A stretch of 64,000 nucleotides of DNA from Falsiruegeria litorea R37. Lineage in GTDB: Bacteria; Pseudomonadota; Alphaproteobacteria; Rhodobacterales; Rhodobacteraceae. Under the pieces are notes generated by a model. That model did not search any database. It saw only the letters and a list, made by a program, of their open reading frames with translations, and was not told the origin of the DNA. The position numbers were made by a program, and so were the translations under genes. Below, piece after piece: positions 33,523-42,164 of this stretch (positions are counted from its first letter, which is position 1; each line of letters opens with the position of its first letter). The DNA lies in NCBI RefSeq assembly GCF_900172225.1, contig NZ_FWFO01000001.1:2046001-2110000 (forward strand), written 5' to 3'.

Positions 33523-34614
33523 ATGCGCTTTACCATCCAACAGATCGCCCAATCCCTTGGCGCCGAGGCGGCAGGGGACCTTGAGTTGACGGTTGCCCGC
33601 GCATCCGAGCCCGGCGATGCGACGGCGGATGATCTGGCGCTTGCAATGTCTCCCAAATACGCCGACGAGCTTGGCACAGGAAGCGCGCAGGCTGCGATTG
33701 TTTGGTCGGGCGCAGATTGGAAAGCCTTGGGGTTGAAGGCCGCAATCTTTGCCGCGCGGCCCCGGATGGCGATGGCCGGGGTAACCGTGATGATGGACGC
33801 AGGCCAAGGTGAGCGGCAGGGGATTCACCCCTCTGCTGTTGTGGACCCATCGGCGCAAATTGGTGAAAATGTCTCAATCGGTCCGCTCAGTGTCATCGGA
33901 GCCAATGCAATGATCGGCGATGGGTCGGTTATCGGCCCGCATTGTTTTGTCGGTATGGACGCGCGTCTGGGTGCGAATGCCCACTTGCGCGAAATGGTCA
34001 GCATCGGCGCACGTGCCACAATCGGCGACCGTTTTCGCGCCCAACCCGGAGCACGCATCGGCTCGGATGGGTTCAGTTTTGTCACGCCCGAGGTGTCTGG
34101 CGTCGAAAATGCGCGGAAATCCATGGGCGATACAGGCGACGCAAAAGCCCAAAGCTGGCTGCGCATTCATTCGCTGGGTGCCGTAGAAATCGGCGATGAT
34201 GTCGAAATCGGCGCCAACTCGACCATCGACAATGGCACCATACGCAACACGGTCATCGGTTCTGGAACCAAGCTCGATAATCTTGTGCATGTGGGCCACA
34301 ACTCGCGCATTGGCCGCGATTGCCTTTTGTGTGGTCAGGTCGGGCTGTCCGGTTCGGTCAATATCGGCAACAACACGGTTCTGGGTGGGCAAGTTGGCGT
34401 AGCCGACAACCTGTTTGTCGGCGATGGTGTCGTGGCCGCGGGTGCGACAAAAATCCTGTCAAATGTGCCAGCGGGGCGCGTCATGATGGGCTATCCGGCG
34501 GTAAAAATGGAAACACATACAGACATTTACAAAGCGCAACGCCGTTTGCCGCGCATCCTACGTGATGTCGATGCGCTGAAAAAGGCGGTTTCCAAATTGA
34601 CCTCGAGTGATTAA
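33523..34614 (+). CDS. lpxD: LpxD-family UDP-3-O-acylglucosamine N-acyltransferase
   Basis: 363-residue left-handed beta-helix acyltransferase that adds a hydroxyacyl chain from ACP to UDP-acylglucosamine in lipid A synthesis. The N-terminal uridine-binding domain (residues 1-100) has the usual MRFTIQQIAQSLGAEAAGD. Hexapeptide repeats follow (IGENVSIGPLSVIGANAMIGDGSVIG), then GSDGFSF and LDNLVHVGHN with the catalytic-type His near residue 259. It is not in the usual bamA-lpxD-fabZ-lpxA setting but heads a cassette with an ACP and a ketoacyl synthase, so it may be a second, specialised copy. Start ATG 33523. Confidence 0.85.
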   Translation: MRFTIQQIAQSLGAEAAGDLELTVARASEPGDATADDLALAMSPKYADELGTGSAQAAIVWSGADWKALGLKAAIFAARPRMAMAGVTVMMDAGQGERQGIHPSAVVDPSAQIGENVSIGPLSVIGANAMIGDGSVIGPHCFVGMDARLGANAHLREMVSIGARATIGDRFRAQPGARIGSDGFSFVTPEVSGVENARKSMGDTGDAKAQSWLRIHSLGAVEIGDDVEIGANSTIDNGTIRNTVIGSGTKLDNLVHVGHNSRIGRDCLLCGQVGLSGSVNIGNNTVLGGQVGVADNLFVGDGVVAAGATKILSNVPAGRVMMGYPAVKMETHTDIYKAQRRLPRILRDVDALKKAVSKLTSSD

Positions 34615-34648
34615 ATCAGCCTCAGACATTCTAGTCAGAGGACTGATT

Positions 34649-34906
34649 ATGAGCATCAACGACCGTGTTATCGCGATCATCGCAGAACAGGCCGTTCTGG
34701 ACCCGTCCGATGTAACCCCCGACAGCACTTTGGAAGATCTGGGCATCGACAGCCTCGGCCTGGTCGAAAGCATTTTTGCCATCGAAGAAGAATTCGACAT
34801 TTCGATCCCCTTCAATGCCAACGAACCATCCCAAAGTGATTTTGACATTTCGAACGTGGCAGCCATCGTGGCCGGCATCGAAAAGCTCATGTCCGAGAAA
34901 GCATAG
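34649..34906 (+). CDS. Acyl carrier protein (specialised)
   Basis: 85-residue acidic carrier protein. The phosphopantetheine site is Ser 35 in LGIDSLGLVE, followed by the recognition helix SIFAIEEEFDISIPFNAN. It differs from housekeeping AcpP by the insert NEPSQSDFDISNVAAIV and a longer C-terminal helix. The position between lpxD (34 bases) and a ketoacyl synthase (21 bases) indicates it carries a particular acyl chain for lipid A or a related lipid, comparable in logic to rhizobial AcpXL; this is inference. Confidence 0.88.
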   Translation: MSINDRVIAIIAEQAVLDPSDVTPDSTLEDLGIDSLGLVESIFAIEEEFDISIPFNANEPSQSDFDISNVAAIVAGIEKLMSEKA

Positions 34907-34927
34907 CGGACAAGCGGGAAAAACAAG

Positions 34928-36136
34928 ATGAAACGCGTTGTCATCACCGGGGCCGGAACCATCAATTCTCTGGGCCATTCGGTGCCGGAAACGCTTGAAG
35001 CCATGCGCGAAGGGCGCTGTGGCATTGGCGAGTTGGTATTTCGCGACGTCGAGCGCCTTGCCATCAAGATCGGCGGGCAGGTGCGCGGCTTCGAGGCCGA
35101 AGGCCGCTTTAACCGCCAGCAAATGTCCTTGTATGACAGGTTTACTCAGTTCACGCTGGCCGCTGCTAAAGAGGCGATTACCCAATCGGGTTTGACCTTC
35201 AATGGCGAACTGGCCGCCCGCTCGGGTGTTGTTCTTGGAACTGCTGGCGGTGGCGTGAGCACATGGGACGACAACTATCGCTCGGTTTATGAAGACGGCA
35301 AGAACCGGGTGCATCCGTTTGTGGTGCCCAAGCTGATGAACAATGCCGCCGCAAGCCATCTGTCGATGGAATATAACCTCAAAGGCCCGTCTTTCACCGT
35401 CTCCACAGCCTGTGCCTCGTCAAACCATGCTATGGCGCAGGCCCTGGCCATGGTCCGCAGTGGCATGGCGCCGGTCATGGTCACGGGTGGCTCGGAATCG
35501 ATGCTGTGTTTCGGTGGGGTCAAAGCCTGGGAAGGGCTGCGGGTGATGTCCAAGGATGCCTGCCGCCCGTTCAGTGCCAACCGCAACGGCATGGTGCAGG
35601 GTGAAGGGGCCGGGATCTTTGTCTTTGAAGAATACGAGCACGCCAAGGCGCGTGGTGCGGAGATTCTGTGCGAAGTGATCGGGTCGGCCATGTCGTCGGA
35701 TGCATCTGACATCGTGATGCCATCAAAACAGGGCGCAGCACGTGCAATCTCTGGCGCTTTGGCGGATGCGCGTCTGAATCCCGCGGACGTGGCCTATGTC
35801 AATGCCCATGGCACCGGGACCGCGGCCAACGACAAAACCGAATGCGCCGCTGTGGCGGATGTCTTTGGCAAACATGCCGACAACCTGATGATCAGCTCGA
35901 CCAAGTCCATGCATGGTCACTTGATTGGCGGGACAGGCGCGGTCGAGCTTTTGGCCTGCATCATGGCGCTGCGCGACGGGGTGGTTGCGCCCACCATCGG
36001 TTACGAAGAGCCCGATCCGGAATGTGCTCTGGACGTTGTCCCGAACGAGGCGCGCGAGGCCAAGGTTGAAGTGGCCTTGTCCAATGCTTTTGCATTTGGC
36101 GGTTTGAATGCAGTTCTGGCGTTGCGCAAGGTCTAA
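34928..36136 (+). CDS. Beta-ketoacyl-ACP synthase (KAS II / NodE-like)
   Basis: 402-residue thiolase-fold condensing enzyme. The triad is Cys 162 in STACASSNHA, His in NAHGTGTAANDKTE, and His in TKSMHGHLIGGTGAVE. The N-terminal RVVITGAGTINSLGHSVPETLEAM and C-terminal LSNAFAFGGLNAVLAL are standard. It would extend an acyl chain on the adjacent ACP. With lpxD and the ACP it forms a three-gene operon that could tailor the length or type of the acyl chain used by LpxD. Ribosome site GCGGGAAAAA before ATG 34928; a hairpin follows the stop. Confidence 0.88.
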   Translation: MKRVVITGAGTINSLGHSVPETLEAMREGRCGIGELVFRDVERLAIKIGGQVRGFEAEGRFNRQQMSLYDRFTQFTLAAAKEAITQSGLTFNGELAARSGVVLGTAGGGVSTWDDNYRSVYEDGKNRVHPFVVPKLMNNAAASHLSMEYNLKGPSFTVSTACASSNHAMAQALAMVRSGMAPVMVTGGSESMLCFGGVKAWEGLRVMSKDACRPFSANRNGMVQGEGAGIFVFEEYEHAKARGAEILCEVIGSAMSSDASDIVMPSKQGAARAISGALADARLNPADVAYVNAHGTGTAANDKTECAAVADVFGKHADNLMISSTKSMHGHLIGGTGAVELLACIMALRDGVVAPTIGYEEPDPECALDVVPNEAREAKVEVALSNAFAFGGLNAVLALRKV

Positions 36137-36137
36137 C

Positions 36138-36165
36138 AAAAAACGCCGCCCATTGGGGCGGCGTT
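36138..36165. terminator. Hairpin terminator between convergent genes
   Basis: Ten-base perfect stem AACGCCGCCC / GGGCGGCGTT (36142-36151, 36156-36165) with an ATTG loop. On the minus strand it ends in TTTTTTG, so it mainly serves the IalB-type gene; it can also slow transcription from the ketoacyl synthase side. Confidence 0.8.
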
Positions 36166-36187
36166 CGCGACTTGATCTCTTCGGCAA

Positions 36188-36811
36188 TCAGTTGGTGACA
36201 ACATCCACAACGTCGAAGCCGGCCGTAAACCCAGTCAAAGACAGGTCCAGGCTGATGGTCTGATCTGGTGCCGGTGCAGGTACCAGAGACACGGTCGCCT
36301 TGGCGCCTTTTTTCATCGCATCGATGTCTGTCTGCGTCAGGCCGATCTGAGCCACACACCCGATCGGGTTGCAGAACGAGTAGTTGTAGCGTTTGCCGGG
36401 TGCACCATCGATCGCAACAGTCAACTGCGCCGGAAGGAGCGTTTCCAGAGGAACCACAATGGTTGCCCCTGCCACCGCGGCCTGATTGCCGGCCAGTCGG
36501 AACAGTGAAATCTCAGCCATCGGGTTGTTTTGTGGGTCAGTCATCACTTGCAACAGCGAACAAGGGTCTTGTTCTTCGTCGGTCTTGATGCAGGCCAGAT
36601 CCCAATCGCCGAACTTTTCCTTGGAATAACGTTCGCCCAGTTTGGGTCCGTCGGACACGGGCTGACCTAGATCCAGGGCCTCTGACCCTTCAACGGCCCC
36701 GGTCTGCTCTGTTTCAGGTTTGGTTTCTTCTGTTGTGGTGTCCTGAGCGGTCGCAGCGGTTGCAATCAACAGCGCGGTAACAGAGCTCAGGCCGAAAATG
36801 GATTTGAACAT
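36188..36811 (-). CDS. Invasion-associated locus B (IalB) family protein
   Basis: 207-residue periplasmic protein. The signal peptide is MFKSIFGLSSVTALLIATAATA (1-22). An acidic, Thr/Glu-rich linker (about 23-60) leads to the IalB fold: FGDWDLACIKTDEEQDPCSLLQ, ISLFRLAGNQAAVAGATIVVPLETLLPAQLTVAIDG, and YSFCNPIGCVAQIGLTQTDIDAMKKG, with four conserved cysteines. The function is unknown; the name comes from Bartonella, but the family is widespread in free-living alphaproteobacteria. ATG 36811 is preferred because the signal peptide starts there. Confidence 0.82.
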   Translation of the reverse strand: MFKSIFGLSSVTALLIATAATAQDTTTEETKPETEQTGAVEGSEALDLGQPVSDGPKLGERYSKEKFGDWDLACIKTDEEQDPCSLLQVMTDPQNNPMAEISLFRLAGNQAAVAGATIVVPLETLLPAQLTVAIDGAPGKRYNYSFCNPIGCVAQIGLTQTDIDAMKKGAKATVSLVPAPAPDQTISLDLSLTGFTAGFDVVDVVTN

Positions 36812-36934
36812 GATCGCCTCATACATTCAGTACTGCCTTGGGGACGATCTATCACGCCTTGCTTTGGCTGTCAGTGCCAAACGAACGGATATTTTGCATT
36901 GAATGCCGAACCTGCGCAAAGCTGCGCAAACATG

Positions 36935-37010
36935 AAAAAAGGAGACCACATAAGGGTCTCCTTTTCACATTTTGCTCCCCGTCGGACTGGCCGACTTAGT
37001 TATTGGCCAG
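36935..37010 (-). ncRNA. Candidate small RNA
   Basis: Read on the minus strand: a 5' hairpin CTGGCC-N12-GGCCAG (37010-36987), a single-stranded stretch with GGGGAGCAAAATG, and a terminator hairpin GGAGACC/GGTCTCC (36961-36955, 36947-36941) extended by A-T pairs and followed by TTTTTT. Upstream, TTGACC (37039-37034) and TAACGT (37016-37011) are 17 bases apart, a weak promoter whose start would trim the first hairpin, so the exact 5' end is uncertain. Structure only; no homologue recalled. Confidence 0.35.
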
Positions 37011-37101
37011 ACGTTACGAATTGGGACCGCATCGGTCAACAGTTAAGACCAGATTTTTTTGAGCAGACCCGCAATGCAGGCGGATTCCCGGCCAGGCCAT
37101 C

Positions 37102-37128
37102 AAAAAATGCCGTGCCCGAAGGCACGGC
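37102..37128 (-). terminator. Orphan intrinsic terminator
   Basis: Minus strand GCCGTGCC-TTCG-GGCACGGC followed by TTTTTT (37128-37102): an ideal UUCG-capped terminator. No recognised minus-strand gene lies upstream of it within the 130 bases to the HerA-like gene, so it may end an unannotated small RNA. Confidence 0.8.
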
Positions 37129-37258
37129 CAGTCTAACAGGGAGGAAGGTGTCCAAGACCCCAAAGAAAGTTACGAGCCCCAGACAAGAAAGAACTATGGC
37201 AGGCAAAGGTTAACTTTGTATGCTTGCAGCGAAACGATGTAAAACGAGGCATAACTTA

Positions 37259-38800
37259 ATGGACGGCAAGGTTTTTTTGGGTGGCGGTGGCGAAAATTAT
37301 GGCGACCCGCAGGGGCTGTCGTTGAAGTACGCCAATCGGCACGGGTTGATTGCCGGGGCCACTGGGACCGGGAAAACCGTGACGTTGCAGATCCTGGCCG
37401 AGGGCTTCTCGGAGGCCGGTGTGCCGGTGTTTCTGGCCGACGTCAAAGGCGATTTGTCGGGGTTGGCCAAGTCCGGTACGCCCGAGCACAAGCTTCACAA
37501 TCCGTTTACCCAGCGGGCAGCGACCATCGGCTTTACTGATTTTGCCTATCGCGCCAGTCCGGTGACCTTTTGGGATCTGTTTGGGGAACAGGGCCATCCG
37601 GTGCGCACCACTGTGACCGAGATGGGGCCGCTGCTTCTGTCACGTTTGCTTGAGTTGAGCGAGGCGCAAGAAGGTATCCTGAATATTGCCTTCCGGCTGG
37701 CAGATGAAGACGGCTTGCCGTTGTTGGACCTCAAGGATCTGCAGGCGCTGTTGGTCTGGATTGGAGAAAACCGCGCGCAGCTGTCGCTTCGGTATGGTAA
37801 CGTTTCAACCGCCTCGATCGGGGCAATCCAGCGCCGTCTTCTGGTGATCGAAAACCAGGGCGCGTCCAAGCTGTTTGGTGAACCCGCGCTGGAACTGAAG
37901 GATCTGATGCGCACAGATGACCAAGGGCGCGGGATGGTGAACATTCTGGCCTCGGACAAGCTGATGGCGGCGCCAGGTCTTTATGCGACTTTCCTGCTCT
38001 GGCTGCTCAGCGAGCTGTTCGAGGAACTGCCCGAAGTGGGTGATCCAGACAAACCCAAGCTGGTGTTCTTCTTTGACGAGGCGCATCTGCTGTTTGATGA
38101 TGCGCCCAAAGTGCTCGTCGATAAGGTTGAACAGGTGGCGCGTCTGATCCGGTCCAAGGGCGTCGGCGTTTATTTCATCACGCAAAACCCAGCTGATGTG
38201 CCCGAAGATATCCTGGGCCAGCTCGGCAACCGAATCCAACACGCCTTGCGGGCCTTCACCGCCAAGGACCGCAAGAACCTGCGGCTTGCGGCAGAAACCT
38301 ATCGCGAAAACCCCACGTTCGACACCGAAGAAGCCATTCGCGAGGTTGGCGTGGGCGAGGCCGTGACCTCGATGTTGCAGAAGAAGGGCGTGCCGGGGAT
38401 CGTCGAGCGCACTCTGATCCGGCCACCATCTTCGCAATTGGGGCCGATCACCAAGGCCGATCGCAAGGCGCATCTGGCGGCTTCGGATCTTGGGGGAAAG
38501 TATGACACCCTCCTGGATCGAAACTCGGCGTTCGAAATTCTGTCCAAACGCGCCGAGCAGGCCGCGAAAGCGGCCGAAGCCGCCGAGGCCGAGGAAGAAG
38601 ATCAACCGATGATGCAACGCGAATACTCTGCCGCCCGTCGGTATTCTGGATCACGCGTCAGCCGGTCATCCTCACGCTACACCCGCAAGAAAGACACCTT
38701 CGCCAGCGCTATGGGGGAGGCCGTGATCAAAGAGCTAAAAGGTACAACCGGCCGCCGCATCGTGCGTGGCATTCTTGGGAGTTTCTTTAAGGGTCGATGA
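37259..38800 (+). CDS. HerA-like (DUF853) ATPase/helicase
   Basis: 513-residue FtsK/HerA-superfamily P-loop ATPase. Walker A is GATGTGKT (residues 33-40), Walker B is [16 protein letters not shown] (about 275-290), and the arginine-finger/sensor region [35 protein letters not shown] follows. The C-terminus has an Ala/Glu-rich helix (about 435-460) and a Ser/Arg-rich tail ending GSFFKGR. The DUF853 family is conserved in proteobacteria; it is thought to move or remodel nucleic acid, but the role is not established. No NurA-type nuclease or defence gene adjoins it. ATG 37259 gives the family N-terminus, though its ribosome site is weak. Confidence 0.87.
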   Translation: MDGKVFLGGGGENYGDPQGLSLKYANRHGLIAGATGTGKTVTLQILAEGFSEAGVPVFLADVKGDLSGLAKSGTPEHKLHNPFTQRAATIGFTDFAYRASPVTFWDLFGEQGHPVRTTVTEMGPLLLSRLLELSEAQEGILNIAFRLADEDGLPLLDLKDLQALLVWIGENRAQLSLRYGNVSTASIGAIQRRLLVIENQGASKLFGEPALELKDLMRTDDQGRGMVNILASDKLMAAPGLYATFLLWLLSELFEELPEVGDPDKPKLVFFFDEAHLLFDDAPKVLVDKVEQVARLIRSKGVGVYFITQNPADVPEDILGQLGNRIQHALRAFTAKDRKNLRLAAETYRENPTFDTEEAIREVGVGEAVTSMLQKKGVPGIVERTLIRPPSSQLGPITKADRKAHLAASDLGGKYDTLLDRNSAFEILSKRAEQAAKAAEAAEAEEEDQPMMQREYSAARRYSGSRVSRSSSRYTRKKDTFASAMGEAVIKELKGTTGRRIVRGILGSFFKGR

Positions 38801-39070
38801 CCCGTGATCCGACAACACGAGCGGATTGCAAGAAACGGGAGCCCTCCCGCCCGTCGTCAATTTTTCTGACGAAAAACATCCTCCCGTTGGGCCGGGCCTC
38901 GCTTCGCTCGGCGGTCGGTGTTTGTGGCGAAACAATTGGCCCAAGCGAGACCGCGCCGGGCATAGCCCGGCGCTCGGCCCAAGGCCGTTGGCGGGGCTGA
39001 CGCAATCAGGTCTGCTCGGGCACGGGAGTGTTTCTGAGATCAAAAGAGCATTTCTGCAAATCCAAAATGC
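38801..39070. repeat. Palindrome-rich intergenic repeat region
   Basis: Non-coding DNA with GCGCCGGGC-ATA-GCCCGGCGC (a perfect nine-base inverted repeat near 38955-38978), CCTCGCTTCGCTCGG (arms CCTCGC/GCTCGG-like), and CCGTTGGGCCGGGCC. I recall similar GAGCGAAGCGAG and GCCCGGCGC motifs scattered through roseobacter genomes, so this is probably a mosaic of extragenic palindromes. Not checked by search. Confidence 0.5.
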
Positions 39071-39098
39071 GAAACGCCGCCTCTAAGGGCGGCGTTTC
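39071..39098. terminator. Bidirectional terminator between convergent genes
   Basis: GAAACGCCGCC / GGCGGCGTTTC (39071-39081, 39088-39098), an 11-base stem with a six-base loop, between the convergent HerA-like gene and the second transporter operon. Confidence 0.8.
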
Positions 39099-39116
39099 TT
39101 GTTCACTTCAATCCGA

Positions 39117-40421
39117 TCATTTCTCGGGGATCAATCCACGTGGGCTGAACCTGAGCACCAAAAGAAGAATGACCCCCATGGTCAGCAATCGCATGTGCGC
39201 GGCACTGTCCAGAAGGTGGTCGCGCAAGGCGCTGTCCTCGGCCATTCCGGAAGTCACCAACTCCATCACCCAGATGCCAAGCGGTTCGACCTGCACCCAA
39301 AGGAACCAGATCAGCATCGCGCCCAAGACGGCGCCAAAGTTGTTACCAGACCCGCCAACGATCACCATGACCCAGACAAGGAAGGTGAACCGCAGCGGGT
39401 TGTATGTGCCCGGCGTCAACTGACCGTCCAGCGTGGTCATCATCGCACCTGCAATGCCGCAGACTGCAGAGCCCAAAACAAAGATCTGCAGGTGACGGCG
39501 GGTGACGTCCTTACCCATGGCCTCGGCCGCGACCTCATTGTCGCGGATCGCGCGCATCATGCGACCCCAGGGACTTTTGAGCGCCATCTGCGCCATCCAG
39601 AGCAGAACCAGCAGGACCATCATGAACAGAACCGAGTATCCAAGCTTGACGTAGAGCGTCGATGCCATCACCGGGTCCAGCCCCATGCCTGCAGCCCGTT
39701 CCACAAAGGCGGGATCATTCTGCAGATCGATCTCATAAGGAACCGGGCGGGGCAGACCGATGACGTTTTTCACGCCGCGCGCCAACCAATCCTCGTTCTT
39801 GAGCACGGCGATGATGATCTCGGCGATCCCCAGCGTCGCAATCGCCAGATAGTCCGAACGCAGACCAAGGGCCGTCTTGCCAATCAGCCAAGCGGCGCCT
39901 GCCGCCAACAGACCGCCCGCAGGCCAAGCCAGCAGAACCGGCAAGCCAAGGCCGCCGATGTTGCCCGCAGCGGCAGGATTGATCGCCTCGACCGCTGCGA
40001 CATTCGGATCAAAGACCGCGCGATAGACGACAAAGCCGCCGATCAGAACCGCCAGCATGGCAAGTGTCCGGGCGCGACCTTTGGCCATCTTCTTTGAGAT
40101 CATGACTGCCGCCGTCACCGTGGCCGCCCCAAGCAAAAGGGCCAGAACGATGCCGAAACCGCCGGCACTCCAGGCCTCGGGGCTGTAATCCCCAGCGATC
40201 AGCACCACGGCCAGACCGCCTAGCGCCACAAAACCCATGACACCCACGTTGAAGAGGCCGGCAAAGCCCCATTGCAGGTTCACACCAATGGCCATGATGG
40301 CCGAGATCAGACCCATGTTGATGATCAGGATCGCCGAGTTCCAGCTTTGCATGAAACCCGTCGCGATGATCAGACCGCCGACAATCGCAAAGAGGCCGGT
40401 ATTTTTAAGCGTCTCGTTCAT
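39117..40421 (-). CDS. LivM-type permease of second ABC transporter
   Basis: 434-residue inner-membrane permease, longer than usual because of an extra helical region (about residues 85-170: FGIVLALLLGAATVTAAVMISKK, RTLAMLAVLIGGFVVYRAVF, LPVLLAWPAGGLLAAGAAWLIG). Core motifs are MGLISAIMAIGVNLQWGFAGLFNVGVMGFVALGGLAV, LGLRSDYLAIATLGIAEIIIAVLKN, GRMMRAIRDNEVAAEAMGKD and IVGGSGNNFGAVLGAMLIWFLWVQ. The ATG overlaps the LivH-type stop (ATGA at 40421-40418). It is the last gene of the SBP-livG-livF-livH-livM operon. Confidence 0.9.
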   Translation of the reverse strand: MNETLKNTGLFAIVGGLIIATGFMQSWNSAILIINMGLISAIMAIGVNLQWGFAGLFNVGVMGFVALGGLAVVLIAGDYSPEAWSAGGFGIVLALLLGAATVTAAVMISKKMAKGRARTLAMLAVLIGGFVVYRAVFDPNVAAVEAINPAAAGNIGGLGLPVLLAWPAGGLLAAGAAWLIGKTALGLRSDYLAIATLGIAEIIIAVLKNEDWLARGVKNVIGLPRPVPYEIDLQNDPAFVERAAGMGLDPVMASTLYVKLGYSVLFMMVLLVLLWMAQMALKSPWGRMMRAIRDNEVAAEAMGKDVTRRHLQIFVLGSAVCGIAGAMMTTLDGQLTPGTYNPLRFTFLVWVMVIVGGSGNNFGAVLGAMLIWFLWVQVEPLGIWVMELVTSGMAEDSALRDHLLDSAAHMRLLTMGVILLLVLRFSPRGLIPEK

Positions 40422-41428
40422 ACCGCTTTCCCCTTGAACAGACCGGTTGGCTTGAAGAGCAGCACGATAAGCAGGATCACGAAACTGACCGCGAACTTGT
40501 AATCTGTGCTGAGCAGTTGGGCGAGGCCCGAGGGTTCCAGGCTTTCAGGCAGCATGTATTTCGCCACCTTCTTCCAGGCATAGGTGATCGTCACTTCTGA
40601 AAAGGCGATGACAAAGCCACCCGCAATCGCCCCCAGCGGGTTGCCCAGACCACCGACGATGGCCGAAGCAAAGATGGGCAGCAGCAGCTGGAAATAGACA
40701 AACGGCTTGAATGATTTGTCGAGACCATAGAGCACACCGGCCGTCGCTGCCAAAGCAGCCACGATCAGCCATGTGTACATGACCACACGCTCGGGGTTGA
40801 TGCCCGACAAAAGCGCCAGATCCTCGTTGTCCGAATAGGCCCGCATCGATTTACCCGTGCGGGTGCGGTTGAGGAACCAGAACAGCGCGATCACGCAGAT
40901 TATCGCGACCACAACGGTGATCCCTTGTGTGGTCTTGATCGCCAACCCTTCCTTCAGCCCGGTCATGGTTTTGAAATCCCGCGCCGAGATGATGAAGCGT
41001 TCGCCGTCGGCAAAGCGTTGATCTCCGGGGCCGATGACGAAGCGCACCAGACCGTTCATGATGAACATGACGCCCATCGACACGATCACCAGGATCACCG
41101 GTTTGGCCTTTTGCTCACGATAGAACTTGTACACCACGCGGTCAGTGAACAGCACCAACAACATGGTGCCCAAGATGCCAAACGGCAGGGCGAGCAGGGC
41201 GGTCGGCAGCGGACCAAAGCTGATCCCGATGCTTTGCATCCACCAGGTCACCAGAACGGTGATCATCGCGCCAAACGCCATGGTGTCCCCATGGGCAAAG
41301 TTCGAGAACCGCAAGATGCCATAGATCAGCGTGACCCCAAGCGCACCCAGGGCCAATTGGCTGCCATAGGCGATCGCTGGGACCAGCACAAAGTTGGAAA
41401 GCGCCACGAGGGCGTTGAGGAAATCCAT
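40418..41428 (-). CDS. LivH-type permease of second ABC transporter
   Basis: 336-residue permease. It opens with LVPAIAYGSQLALGALGVTLIYGILRFSNFAHGDTMAFGAMITVLV, continues with VILVIVSMGVMFIMNGLVRFVIGPGDQRF, the coupling loop GKSMRAYSDNEDLALLSGINPERV, and FASAIVGGLGNPLGAIAGGFVIAFSEV. A central periplasmic part (GDQRFADGERFIISARDFKTMTGLKEG) is longer than in classical LivH. Three bases separate it from the LivF-type gene upstream. Confidence 0.9.
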   Translation of the reverse strand: MDFLNALVALSNFVLVPAIAYGSQLALGALGVTLIYGILRFSNFAHGDTMAFGAMITVLVTWWMQSIGISFGPLPTALLALPFGILGTMLLVLFTDRVVYKFYREQKAKPVILVIVSMGVMFIMNGLVRFVIGPGDQRFADGERFIISARDFKTMTGLKEGLAIKTTQGITVVVAIICVIALFWFLNRTRTGKSMRAYSDNEDLALLSGINPERVVMYTWLIVAALAATAGVLYGLDKSFKPFVYFQLLLPIFASAIVGGLGNPLGAIAGGFVIAFSEVTITYAWKKVAKYMLPESLEPSGLAQLLSTDYKFAVSFVILLIVLLFKPTGLFKGKAV

Positions 41429-41431
41429 CAG

Positions 41432-42145
41432 TTAGCCCCCCAGGAATGATTTGCGGACTTCGGGATCGGCCAGCAGCTCTTTCCCGGTGCCGGTATAGGC
41501 GTTGCGGCCCTGGACCAGGACGTATCCCTTGTCAGCGATTTCCAGCGCCTGGCGGGCGTTCTGTTCGACCATCAGGATCGGAATGCCAGTGCGGCTGACC
41601 TCGATGATGCGGTCGAACAATTCGTCCATGACGATGGGCGAGACACCCGCGGTGGGTTCGTCCAGCATCAGAACTTTGGGTTGGGTCATCAGCGCGCGCC
41701 CCACGGCCACCTGCTGACGCTGACCGCCCGACAGCTCTCCGGCTGCCTGATGGCGCTTGTCGCGCAGGATCGGGAACAGGGTATAGACCTGCTCCATCGT
41801 GTCCCGGATATCGTCGGTGCGGATGAAGGCGCCCATCTCAAGGTTCTCTTCGACCGTCATCGAAGTGAAGATGTTTGAGGTCTGCGGCACAAAGCCCATG
41901 CCCTTGACCACGCGGTCCTGCGGGCTGAGCTTGGTGATGTCTTCGCCATCCAGACGCACCGCGCCCTGACGGACGTCGAGCATGCCAAAGACGGCCTTCA
42001 TTGCCGTCGACTTACCAGCCCCGTTGGGGCCGACGATGACAGCGATCTCGCCGGGGTTCACCGCGATGGTGCACTCATGCAGGATGTCCGGCCCCTTGCC
42101 GTAGCCGCCGGTCATCGTGTCGCCAATCAGAAAGGGTTCAGACAT
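41432..42145 (-). CDS. LivF-type ATP-binding protein of second ABC transporter
   Basis: 237-residue ATPase subunit: GPNGAGKST Walker A (about 38-46), GFVPQTSNIFTSMTVEENLEMGAFI, signature LSGGQRQQVAVGRALM, Walker B VLMLDEPTAGVSP and VEQNARQALEIADKGYVL. ATG 42145 is used; longer in-frame readings run into a dispersed repeat upstream that translates to low-complexity sequence. The 102-base gap to the LivG-type gene holds that repeat. Confidence 0.9.
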   Translation of the reverse strand: MSEPFLIGDTMTGGYGKGPDILHECTIAVNPGEIAVIVGPNGAGKSTAMKAVFGMLDVRQGAVRLDGEDITKLSPQDRVVKGMGFVPQTSNIFTSMTVEENLEMGAFIRTDDIRDTMEQVYTLFPILRDKRHQAAGELSGGQRQQVAVGRALMTQPKVLMLDEPTAGVSPIVMDELFDRIIEVSRTGIPILMVEQNARQALEIADKGYVLVQGRNAYTGTGKELLADPEVRKSFLGG

Positions 42146-42164
42146 GATCCAAGCCCCCTTTTCC

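Larger units (their letters stand above)
36812..37258. other. 447-base region without a recognised gene
   Basis: The gap between the divergent IalB-type and HerA-like genes holds two strong hairpins with minus-strand T-runs (ending near 36935 and 37102), a CTGGCC/GGCCAG hairpin at 36987-37010, and on the plus strand a 21-codon reading frame (GTG 37148 to TAA 37213) behind GGGAGGAAG. This looks like RNA-gene or small-peptide DNA; see findings. Confidence 0.55.

Noticed and set aside
37259-38800. The HerA-like ATPase as part of a defence system.
   Set aside because: No nuclease, SIR2, NurA or other defence partner is adjacent; the sequence fits the ubiquitous DUF853 family.
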